The translations under genes and the position numbers were made by a program. From Hsuehochloa calcarea (taxonomy: Eukaryota; Streptophyta; Magnoliopsida; Poales; Poaceae), in contig CM070601.1 in NCBI GenBank assembly GCA_036346395.1, positions 20,705,763 to 20,769,762 of the forward strand: 64,000 bases of DNA, given 5' to 3'. Positions 11,367 to 23,100 of the stretch are shown here, piece by piece. The notes beneath the pieces are model-generated. The model did not search any database. It saw only the letters and a list, made by a program, of their open reading frames with translations, and was not told where the DNA came from. The stretch's first letter is position 1; the number at the start of each line of letters is the position of its first letter.

Positions 11367-13631
11367 ATGGGGAAGTTTCGCAAGCTCGGCCGCCACGCCG
11401 CCCACCGCGTCTCCATGCTCAGGTCTGACCTTTCTGTCTGTTTCTGTCGCTCCACCCGTCTCCCTTTCGTTTCCATTCCTCCCTCGCGCTCTCCCTGACC
11501 CGTGGCTACCTCTCTCAATCCGCCCATCCCAATCCCTCGAGGCAGGACGATGGTGTCGCAGCTGGTGAAGCACGAGCGGATCGAGACCACCGTCGCGAAG
11601 GTACTCTTCCTGTCTCTCAGTCACTCCGGCATTTCGTCGAACACCTTGCGGTGGGAGTGCAGGTTTTCTCCGCCAGGAAATTTGTTTTTTTTTTATGTGT
11701 TGCTTCTTGTCGTTTCAGGCGAAGGAGGTGCGACGGAAGGCTGATCAGATGGTGCAGCTCGGCAAAGAGGTACACCGTTTAGCGTTTACTAGCATTTTCC
11801 ACCTGCCCCTAGTGCCTGCAATGCTGAATTTTGACTTAATATATTGAACTGTTTAGTGGCGCCTGTTTAGGTTAAGGCTGCTAGACTAGTGAAATGAAAC
11901 CAGCCATCTTGCAAGGTACTGAGGTGTGTGAGGCATCTTCTGTCGGGCTGATAACCATGCTTCAAGATGTGTAGGAAAATTCCTATTCATGCTTGATTCT
12001 GATATTCACTACGCTGATCGCAGAAAAAAGTGGCATGATTTAGACACTTTGGCTTATCTTCAGTAAATCTTCACCTAATAGTACATCTCTTATTTGAGTT
12101 TTTTATTTCCTATTGCCGGGTCTCCTAGCAACTAGGAAACTTATTAGATTGGTGAAGTTTTGACTACGTAAGTAGATGCTCGGTGTTTGCTTTCTTTTCT
12201 TTAAGCAAATTGAAAGTATGAGTAAAGCCTTCCCTCTTCAAAAAAAAAGTATTGAGTAAAGCTTCATGGAAACGGATTTCATGGCAAAGTTAGCATATAA
12301 TGCAAGGATATCATCAGTGATGTTACATCAGTGATCATCATATGCAAAAAGATCTCACCGATCAGATTATCACCCTGTAAGGCTGAAAAGATGATGTTAA
12401 CGCCGCATAGGTTTCAGATACAGTGATTTTTTGTGTACTTAAAAATTGTATCATTCCACATTCCAGCAGTGCCACTTGAGTTAAATGTCCATGCCCAGAT
12501 ATATTGCATGCTTTCGGTTAGTTCTATCTCTTAAAGTTCCTACTGCTGAAAATTCTTCTTATTCTATAGGGTACACTACACGCAGCAAGACGTGCCTCAG
12601 CCTTTGTTCGGGGTGATGATGTTGTGCACAAGTTATTCACAGAGCTTGCCTACCGCTACAAGTAATTTTTACCTGTTTATGGGTTGGTTTCAATTTTAAT
12701 TCTGGCTAGCATGTTCAATTGTTCAAAGGAACTCCTTCTATCTTTTCAAGGTCTATCTTTTCAAGGTCTATCTTATGTACCTTCTTTATATTCTACTTGT
12801 GTCTAGAGATCGAGCCGGTGGATATACAAGACTATTGCGAACTAGGATACGAGTTGGTGATGCTGCACCAATGGCGTACATTGAGTATGTTTTTCCTTGT
12901 ATACCTTAATGGAGCAAATTCATAATTTTATTCTTAGATAATTCCCATTTAATGTTTGTGTTATATATATTGGGGATTTTTGCAAAAACCCATCTACAAG
13001 TGAGAGTTTGTCAAAAATTCACTTGCATCTAAAGTTTGTAAAAAATCCACCCGCACTTTCTATGTAGTTGCAAATCCCCCTACCCCAAAAGGCCAATTTA
13101 CTCGTTGAATCTCTTAGAAGTCAAGAACTACTAACCTGTTTGTCTCTCATTGATGGGATTGTGTTCCAAGTCCATCCAAACCGCGAGAATCCTCCTGTGT
13201 GACCGCAACATTGACGATCGCCCCTGATCATCCTTCTTCCTTATCCCTCTATTCTATCGCTCTTGTGTCACACTTTATTCTCCAACGCTCGGCTTGTGCC
13301 CTACCCTGCACTGGCACATCTTCCCTGCTCATAGCCCACCGCTCTTTGTGTTTTCTGTTTACTAATGGAAAACAAGATTCCATTGAGGTCTGAAATTTCC
13401 GGTGCATTGTAATAGAGAAGCAAGCTGTATGTCGTGATGAGACTTAAGTCAACATCTATTGCTCTTGTCGTACGCAGGTTTGTCGACCGGGAAAATGAAC
13501 TTCGAGAGGCCAAACCTGCGACACCACAGCCACCCCAGCGGGTCCCTCTTGATCCATGGACCAAGTCACGTGCCAGTCAACAGTGGGCAGGACCTAAAAT
13601 CAGCCAGGACTCTGGAACAGAAGGCCTGTGA
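11367..13631 (+). CDS. Ribosomal protein bL17, mitochondrial type
   Basis: Six exons: 11367-11422, 11546-11600, 11719-11769, 12570-12661, 12807-12884 and 13478-13631. All introns are GT-AG and the phases close to 161 aa plus stop. bL17 is a large-subunit protein of bacterial-type ribosomes near the peptide exit tunnel. Family marks are MGKFRKLGRHAAHR at the N-terminus, LVKHERIETTVAKAKEVRR, and RAGGYTRLLRTRIRVGDAAP followed by MAYIEFVDR, which closes the bacterial core at about residue 115. A plant-specific tail of about 45 residues follows (PQPPQRVPLDPWTKSR). The protein starts directly with the L17 core, with no added transit peptide, as in plant mitochondrial L17 proteins. The promoter carries site II boxes. 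The ATG context (gccgccATGG) is strong. The last intron holds a short inverted-repeat sequence. Confidence 0.93.
12972..13079. repeat. Short inverted-repeat (MITE-like) sequence in the last intron of bL17
   Basis: Starts ggggatttttgcaaa and ends ttgcaaatcccc, with related short blocks (agtttgtaaaaaatcc) inside. It looks like a small foldback element. No clear target duplication was found. Confidence 0.35.
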
Positions 13632-14127
13632 GAATTGAAAACATCGTTTATCTTTATTTTGTGCTTTTGAGAGGGTTTTAATCTTTAGATACGCTAATGA
13701 GGAGATCCATTCTGTAAGAGGCTACACGCTATTGTTTTACAGGATAATTTTGTCAAGGTGCTGTGTCTGATATCCTTGTTGAGTCTCTTGAGAATTCAGA
13801 GATGGATCCGTTTCAAACAAAGAATTCAGAGCTGGAGAACCATCACGTCACATCTCAATGCATGCTGTTTACTATAATTCAGATGGTTAGAGACTCGGAA
13901 AAATTGACTCTGCATTATCATTTGTACACGGGTGTTGGTTCTACTGTTGCATGTTATTATGTATGCTAATGGCTCGGCAATGATCTGCCCGTTGGTTTTA
14001 TCACCGCGAAGCTGTGCTCTCCCCGGTCTGTTTCTCATCCCCCTCGTTTCCTTAACCATGGAGGCTCGAGCTCCTCCTGGATGCTCCGCCAAATCGTGAA
14101 GCCGAGCAGCACCACGACGCGCCAAGG
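13632..14127. other. bL17 3' UTR and RIBA3 5' region
   Basis: AT-rich to about 13975, then abruptly GC-rich, as expected for the leader of a grass gene. A short upstream open frame (14058-14099, 13 codons) lies in the RIBA3 leader. No TATA box is evident. Confidence 0.5.
14058..14099 (+). other. Upstream open reading frame in the RIBA3 leader
   Basis: ATG in a good context (taaccATGG), 13 codons then TGA, ending 28 bases before the modelled RIBA3 start. Another ATG at 14081 opens a frame that overlaps the coding exon. Such uORFs can lower translation of the main frame. Whether the transcript contains it is unknown. Confidence 0.35.
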
Positions 14128-17100
14128 ATGGCAAGCAGCCTCCCAATTCCCAGAATATGCCGCGCCCGTCGAACACCGGCGCGCGTCGTCTTGCCAACGC
14201 GCAAGGCCTCCGTTTCCGTCTTGCCCCGTGCGCCGCGGTGCCGCTGCTCTCTTCGCGCGCATTCTTGCCTCTGGTCTCGCGGTCGCCTCGGGCGCCGTGT
14301 TCTTCTCCCCCGCCGTGCTGCGCGGGCCGCTGGTCGGTGTACGGCCACCATGCCTGCATTGGCAAGCCCGGTACCCTACTAGCCTTTTTCTTACCTGCTA
14401 TTGTTGGGGTTAAACAATGCAATTACCAAAAATTCAGCACCTTTACTTGTAGTGAACCAATGAGGATGGCTTCAACCAACAGATAAGCAGCGAAATTAAC
14501 AATAACAACATACACAAAGTGACACAGCGATTTACGTGAAAAACCTCCTCAATGTGAGGAGTAAAAACCACGGGGCTTGCACAGCCCACTCCCAAATCTT
14601 CCACTATAATTAACAATGGGTACAAAGAGTCTTCTCTAGAACATCTAGAGGTACATTACAGAAGTAACTACATCATCAAGATATAATCTTGGTATCATCA
14701 TCAACAACCATACACAATTAACAAGAGGTATATTAACAGCCAATCAGAAGAAAAACAGTTTCTGTCCCCTTCGGTTATCAGTTCATATCTCACAAACCAC
14801 AGATCCAAACTGCATGAAACTTGGTAGGAATGTGGACCCACGAGTCCCTAACATTCTTTCCAAATTTCAGCCAAATCGGACAAAGTTTCACCACTCAAAC
14901 AGGACTTCTACCAGATCTGCGCAGTACTGAATCTGCTGCTACCCGAACTGACAAAACCCCCTTCAAATCAGGTGTTCCACTCAACCAATCCTCAATCCAA
15001 CCGTACAAATCAAAGAGCTATGAGTCAGGAACTCACAAACCAAATTTGAGGCAGATCCGACCACGTTTGCTACTCCGATCGTCGTCTTGATGAAGACTGT
15101 GCAGATCACCACGAGATGGGACAGAGCTTCTCTTCTTCTTTTCTCTCTTGTCTCTTGTTTTGGTTGTGTGCAAATGCTTCCTCTCTCCCTCTCCTACCTT
15201 GCAGCAGCAGCTCAAGGAGATAGCTAGAGTTTTTCTTCCCCTCTCCAAGGAGGAGACATCTCAACCATTCATTCTTATGGTAATCAATGGTTGTCATTTC
15301 TTGGGCTTGTGGGCTGAGATGGGTCTTCATATGGAGGGATAGCCCAACAAACTCCCCCTCCCGACATTATGAAGAGATTAACACCTCATCTCAATCATGC
15401 CAGCCATTTGTCGGTATACCTCGAGTTTCTCTCTCGTCACTACTTTGGTCAACATATCAGCCCCATTGTCGTCAGTGTGAACCTTCTCAAGCTGCATTTG
15501 CTTAGAACTCAACACCTCTCGAATCCAATGGTATCGAACATCAATATGCTTCGACCTTGAGTGGAAACTAGAATTTTTACTCAAGTGGATGGCACTTTGA
15601 TTATCACAAAACAACACATACTTATCTTGATCAAAACCAAGCTCACCAACAAACCTTTTCAGCCATAATAACTCCTTACTCGCCTCTGTCGCTGCAATGA
15701 ATTCAGCTTCAGTTGTAGACAATGCCACACATTTCTGCAACTTACTTTTCCATGACACACTCCCCGAATATGTAATCGGTACCACAAGTAGATTTTCGCT
15801 ATCAACATCTCCGCCATATCTGCATCCGTATGCAACTAACACGGACTCTCTTTTTCCAAAGCAAAGCTTCATCTTTGTCTTGCCACGAGATATCTCATTA
15901 TCCACTTCACGGCTTCCCAATGCGGCTTTCCAGGATTTGATATAAATCTGCTCACTGTACTAACTGCATGAGCGATGTCTGGCCTTGTACACACCATAGC
16001 ATACATTAAGCTTCCAACTACTGAGGCATATGGAACATTCTGCATTTCCTTCTTCATCTCATCAGTAGCAGGACATTGCTTGGTGCTCAATTTGAAATGA
16101 GTGCAAGTGGATAGCTCACGACTTTGCATTGTCCAACCAAAACTTCTTAAGTACCTTCTCAATGTACTTCTCTTGTGACAGTACAACTTGTTGGAGTTTT
16201 GTCCTCTCAATTCTCATACCAAGAATTTGCTTTCTTGGCCCCAAGTCCTTCATAGCAAAGAACTTGCTCAACTCTTTCTTCAGCTTTGCAATCCTAGAGA
16301 CATTCTTGCCAACAATCAAGATATCATCAACATAGAGCAACAAGATGATAAAATCATCACCTGAGAATCTCTGAAAGAACACACAATAGTCTATGCTACA
16401 CCTATTGTAGCCTTGCTCCCCCATAACAGATTCAAACTTCATGTACCATTGTCTTGGTGCTTGTTTCAGGCCATAAAGACTTTTCTTTAGCTTGCACACA
16501 TAGTCTTCTTTGCCCTTCTTAACAAACCCTTCAGGCTGCTCCATGTATATCTCTTCCTCCAAGTCTCCATAAAGGAAGGCTGTCTTCACATCCATTTGCT
16601 CAACCTCCAAGTTGTGACTAGCTGCAATGCCAAGAACCACCCGAATGGATGTCATCTTCACCACCGGAGAAAAGATCTCATCAAAGTCAATTCCCTTCCT
16701 CTGGCCAAATCCTTTCACAACTAGCCTCGCCTTGTATCTTAGATGTGACGTGTGCTCTTCTTGCTTGATTCTATAGACCCACTTATTCTTCAATGCCTTC
16801 TTACCCTTTGGCAACTTCACCAACTCATATGTATTATTCTTATGCAATGAATCCATCTCCTCTTGCATAGCTTTCATCCACTCCTTCTTGTGCTCATCTT
16901 CAATTGCTTCTGCAAAGCACTCAGGTTCTAAATCATCAGACAATAACACCACATAATCATCTGAGGAATACCTGCTAGAAGGTCTGCACACTCTGGTGGA
17001 TCGTCTAAGTGGAACTTCTGGTATTGGTGGTTGTTGATCATGATCATCAAATTCAGCATCAAACTCATGCTGCTGGGGAGCATTCTCACCACCTGTACCA

Positions 17101-20100
17101 TGCACATCATCTTGTGCATCATCTGCAACATCGCCTTCAGCTTGTTGTGGAGCTGGAGCTGCAGGAACTGGGTCTAAATTAACCATGCCTTGCTGTTGAG
17201 GAACTTGCACCTTTGCCTTCACAATATCCTCAATTGTCTGGTCTTCAACAAACACAACATCACGACTTCTGACAACCTTCTTTGCTATAGGATCAAGCAG
17301 CTTGTAGCCGAACTCATCCAAACCATAGCCAAGGAGTATGCACTGTCGTGTCTTTGCATCAAGTTTGGACCTTTCATCTTGAGGAATATGAACAAATGCC
17401 TTGCACCCAAACACTTTCAGGTGATCATAGGAGACATCCTTGTTGTACCACACCCTGTTAGGAACATCTCCCTGCAAAGGATAACATGGTGAGAGATTAA
17501 CAAGATAAACTGCAGTCATCAAAGCCTCACCCCAATAAGACTTTGGCAGCCTTGCATGTGACAACAAGCATCGAACTCTCTCCACCAATGTCCTGTTCAT
17601 CCTCTCAGCAACGCCATTTAGTTGTGGTGTCTTAGGAGGAGTAAATTGATGTCTAATTCCTTGCTCCTTGCAATATGCATCAAATGGCCCAATATATTCT
17701 CCTCCATTATCAGTGCGAATGCACTTTATCTTCTTCTCAGTTTCTCTCTCAACTGAGGCTTGGAATTGCTTGAATGTATTCAGCACTTGACTTTTGGACT
17801 TCAAGGGATAAACCCAAACTTTCCTAGAAGAATCATCAATGAAAGTGACAAAGTACTTAGCACCACCAATTGACCTTACCGACATCTTGCACACATCGGA
17901 ATGCACCAAATCCAGCAACTCTGGCTTCTTGTGAGGAGGTTGACTTTTGAAAGCAACCCGGTGTTGCTTCCCTACTAGGCAATCTGTACAACGTTTCAAT
18001 TGCACACTTGAAATCCCTAACAAGAGATTCTTCTTCACTAGCACAGCCATACCCTTCTCACCCATGTGCCCAAGCCTCTTGTGCCATAGAACACAAGGAT
18101 CATCATGTCCTAATGTATTGACAGAAACACAAGAGAGTTTAGCATGGACATGATACAAGAGTGAAACCATTTTACCTCTTGCAAATACCATGCTGCCCTT
18201 GGTGAGCTTGTATCTTGTCCATTTTCAAATCTGCTAGAATACTTCTCATTATCGAGCAATCCCACTGAAATTATGTTGAGCCGCAAATCTTCAACATGTC
18301 TCACAGACTTGAGAATTAGTAGTGTACCATTAGTTGTCTCTAAATGCACATATCCCTTTCCAATGATTTGAGCACGATCATTGTTTCCCATCTTCACAAT
18401 TCCAAAATCACCAGCAACATAATTTGTGAAGAGCCTTCTATGAGATGTAGCATGTATGGTAGCACCACTATCAGGTATCCAAGTCATGTCATCATCACCC
18501 ACAAGGTTGATGGTTGCATCATCAGAAACAACAGTGATCCTTTCTTCAACAGTGGTACCAATCTTGCCATCATCATTTTTAGCAATGACTACCATCATGT
18601 CCTCAACCGCTGAAGTAATGCGACCAACATCACTGTCACTATCACTATCTTGTTTCATGCCTTCTTCTTTTCTTCTTGTTCTCCGCTTGAGCTTTCGTGA
18701 ACTTTCTAATGTGTCCCATCTCATGGCGGTGATAGCACTCAACATCCAAAATTTTCCTCTTGACTTGCTTCTACTTTCAGCTGAATTCTTCGGACCTCGG
18801 CTCTTGCTTCTCCCCCGTGACTCGGTGAACAACACCTCGGGTTGTGAGGAGGAACTCTCCCTTTCAGCAAGTTTTCTTGACTCTTCATTTATCACTTTGG
18901 TCTTCACAAGGTTCCAAGATAAAGTACCATTTGGGTGAATTGCACAAAGTGACTTTGAGAGTTTCCCAAGTATCCGAAGAAAGAACCAAGTAGTAGCAAA
19001 GCCCTAATCTCATCATCAAATGTGATGCCCATGGAAGATAGGCGATTTATAATACCTTGAAATGCATTCACATGATCGACCACGAAGTGTCATCTCGGTA
19101 CCTCAAATGCATCAATTGCTTGATCAAGAACATCTTATTGGTACCTTCCTTCCTAGCATACAATTCTTCCAATTTCTGCCATAAGGAGCGTGCATGTGTC
19201 TCATCACTGATATGGTTCAACACATTGTCATCGACCCACTGTCGAATGAACCCACAAGCTTGACGATGAAGTACCTTCCACTCATCATCAGTTTTGTCAT
19301 CTGGCTTCTCGGTGGCAAATACTGGCTTGTAATACTCTTTCACATAGAGCAAGTCCTCCATCTTACCTTTCCAAGCTTGGTAGTTTGTACCATTCGGAGA
19401 TATCATCCTGCGGTATTCACCTCCATCTTTCAACGCAAGACAATCACCAAAGCAAACACAAGCTCTGATACCACTTGTTGGGGCTAAACAATGCAATTAC
19501 CAAAAATTCAGCACCTTTACTTGTAGTGAACCAATGAGGATGGCTTCAACCAACAGATAAGCAGCGGAATTAACAATAACAACATGCACAAAGTGACGCA
19601 GCGATTTACGTGGAAAACCTCCTCAATGTGAGGAGTAAAAACCACGGGGCTTGCACAGCCCACTCCCAAATCTTCCACTATAATTAACAATGGGTACAAA
19701 GAGTCTTCTCTAGAACATCTAGAGGTACATTACAGAAGCAACTACATCATCAAGATATAATCTTGGTATCATCATCAACAACCATACACAATTAACAAGA
19801 GGTATACTAACAGCCAATCAGAAGAAAAACAGTTTCTGTCCCCTTCGGTTATCTGTTCATATCTCATAAACCACAGCTCCAAACTGCATGAAACTTGGTA
19901 GGAATGTGGATCCACGAGTCCCTAACATGCTGTCCAAATTTCAGCCAAATCGGACAAATTTTCACCACTCAAACAGGACTTCTACCAGATCTGCGCAGTA
20001 CTGAATCTGCTGCTACCCGAACTGACAAAACCCCCTTCAAATCAGGTGTTACACTCAACCAATCCTCAATCCAACCGTACAAATCAAAGAGCTACGAGTC

Positions 20101-23100
20101 AGGAACTCACAAACCAAATTTGAGGCAGATCCGACCACGTTTGCTACTCCGATCGTCGTCTTGATGAAAACTGTGCAGATCACCACGAGATGGGACAGAA
20201 CTTCTCTTCTTCTTTTCTCTCTTGTCTCTTGTTTTGGTTGTGTGTAAATGCTTCCTCTCTCCCTCTCCTACCTTGCAGCAGCAGCTCAAGGAGATAGCTA
20301 GGGTTTTTCTTCCCCTCTCCAAGGAGGAGACATCTCAACCATTCATTCTTATGGTAATCAATGGTTGTCATTTCTTGGGCTTGTGGGCTGAAATGAGTCT
20401 TCATATGGAGGGATAGACTGCAGGCGTTATCAAAGGTATGAAAATATGAGTTCAAATAAATAAATTTAAAAAAGGTACGAAAATATGCTTGAAGTCCGTG
20501 TGGGTAGTCACAATCTCTTTAGATAATTACACAGAAGGCATGGTTACTGGTTAGGATTTCTTTTTGCAATATGGTAATCATGTGTTGCTTCACAAAGGGG
20601 GGAACTAGCTAATCTAGTTACTGAACTATACTTTTTATGGACATTGACCTGTAGTGTCATTTGGGGAGAATTGGAGAAACCATCCAAAAGATGAGATTTG
20701 GGAAATTCGTTTGCATGTCATTATCAAGTCCAACTTCAGTTACATTTGACTCTAGTACACTTGCGAGTCACAATAGATGACAAGGGTGATATCTTGGCAT
20801 CACCTGAAGTGTGTGATGTATCAAATGTGGCTGCTGCTATTTTGCAGCTCAGAAACATGTGGCCAGCTTGCCTCCACCTTGTTGGATTTTCCTTCTGTTA
20901 TCCACATGAGCAGATAAGTCCAAGTGGTAGGCTGAGAGGTGTTGTGACACTGCAGGGGATAAAGGTATATAAACATATTTCGGAGCTGAGGTCTGAGGAT
21001 CGGTTATCTGGGATCACTAAATGGACTGTGTTCTTCTGAGCTCCCACTTGTCATCGCACGCTATTGTTAACACAAGGTATGATTCTTCTCACTGCCTTCA
21101 TCACTGCAAAAAGGTCTTCGAAAAATAACCGAGACAATAGAATTTCGTATCTTTTCCTGAATCCATTAGTTATTCTGATATTCTTTCAGGTTTCAGCAAT
21201 GCTCTGGTGGGCTCAACAGTATAGGATATGCAGTTATCAGAAAGGGATGCTTAAAATTAAGATGCTATGCAATTGGTGATGAACTTGGTGGTCCAGGGCA
21301 TTTGAATGATCCTTTGAAGGGGAACACTAATGGGCCTGTTTTGCATGGACTCAATGGATCTGGTGCTTCCTTTCGAACTGTTGGTGCCAAAATCACTCAG
21401 GAAACTGGAGACTTCTTTGTCAGCGATGCTGAGGGTGACCCAGACAAACCTTCGGAGGGTTTCTCCTCAATCGACGAGGCTATAAATGCTTTACATGAAG
21501 GAAAGGTAGGTGAAATAAGTACCGTAGAATATCTAGCGCCTTTACTTTTCATCTCTGAATTCGGTATCTTTGTATTTAGCATTTCAATGTGAACCTAGTT
21601 TGCTTAATATGAAATAGTCCCGTTCATGTAGTTCCTGGACGTGGATCCTGCATGATCAACGCCAAATTGGGTATCTTATCTTGAGCTTCATCTTTTACAT
21701 GCACAGTGTACTAAATGAATTTAGAAATTCTGCAAAACTATATCAGTAGCTCCCAGCCAAGCATAGCATTGCACTATTCACTGCATTTTGTAGGTTGACT
21801 AGGTGAATCCCACCTGCCTAGCCTACAAGGGGGAAAATCCAAGTTGTACTGTGAGTACATTTATGTAATGGCAAATTCTACGTACCCATATAATACAGCT
21901 CCTTAAGATTTTTGAAATGATCGCACATTTTCATGGAGCAAGTATATTTGTTTAATACAAAATGATAGGCTGAACACGTGAAATCTTCTTATTCTCACAT
22001 GTCCATGTAGCAAGTCTCTTTGCTTTCTTCAAAATTCAGGACAGGACCTTGAATGCATAAATACTGTCAGACCCGGATTTTCTAATCCTGAATCCTCTGT
22101 GAACATTACTGTGCTACTCCCTGGATCAGTAGGTAGCACTCACAGACTCATTGCTGAATCATATCATACAAGGCGCTAAATTAAGATATTTAATTAAACA
22201 AACATCAGAGTGACATAGACCACGTCGGGTCAAGTTTTACATAAGGGCCACCAGGCCAAATTGATTACATTAAGCAAAAGCATAAAGCTGCAGCGGAAAC
22301 AAACGGAAGGATGGAGCTCATCTCTCCACAGGCAATCAACTGGGGTGACCGACGTACGACCGATATTATCCAAGGCATGGGTAATATAGGTTGTACGCAA
22401 GTACCAAAGAGTCCACGAGACTGGGGCGAGACCTACACTACAGAATCTACGCTACTCTTCAGGGTTCCCGTGGCCATCGTCCTCAGGCTCCTCGTAGTAC
22501 GCGTAGTCTCCTTGCTCCGCATCATCTGGAGGGTTTGGGGGAGGAGCGAGAGTGAGCACAACTACTGTGCTCGCGAGCCAACACACAGTATGCAATAGTA
22601 TACATGCAAGGCTTAACAAGGATGGCTCAGTTTCTTTTATTTGCTAAAGCATCATTTTAAATTATCATAATTACAAAGTCCTATGACTTAGCATTTTAAA
22701 CAAATTACATTTTCATTAAAGAGATTAAGTGCAATATTAAATAACAGCGAAGGTTACCTCCACCTTATGCTTAATTTTGATAACGGTTACGTCCACCGAT
22801 TATCAACACTGGATAAGGCTACCCAGGAAAATCCAAAACAAAGGCTGGATGAGCCCAACACATTTCCATTCCACCCACAAGATTTTTGAAATAGAACTAA
22901 CTCAGGTTAAGTTCCCATATGCGCCTTTGACCAAGGCACTACTGCTTAAACGATTTAGACTCTGCAGAGGTTGTACATTTGTACCCACAAGAGATAATCA
23001 TACTCGTTACCCCACATGATTCCTTAGTCATGTAGTTGAGCGATCGTCACAGTAACGTTTCAAACTACCTTGCCCCTTCCGTCATCTCACCCCTATGGCC

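Larger units (their letters stand above)
14402..20416 (-). mobile_element. Copia (Tork/Tnt1-like) LTR retrotransposon, antisense in RIBA3 intron 1
   Basis: A 6.0-kb element whose coding strand is minus. LTRs are 14402-15349 and 19476-20416, starting TGTTGGGG on the plus strand. On the minus strand the primer-binding site TGGTATCAGAGC (complementary to initiator-Met tRNA) lies at plus 19462-19473, next to the right LTR. A purine tract (GGGAGGGGGAGTT on minus, plus about 15350-15362) lies next to the left LTR. The right LTR lacks its last seven bases (cccaaca), and no target-site duplication is found, so the right junction was trimmed. The two LTRs are nearly identical, indicating a fairly recent insertion. 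Confidence 0.9.

Noticed and set aside
15033..15342. Open frames in the Copia LTR (repeated at 20107-20455)
   Set aside because: The same frames recur in the other LTR; they are LTR sequence, not genes.
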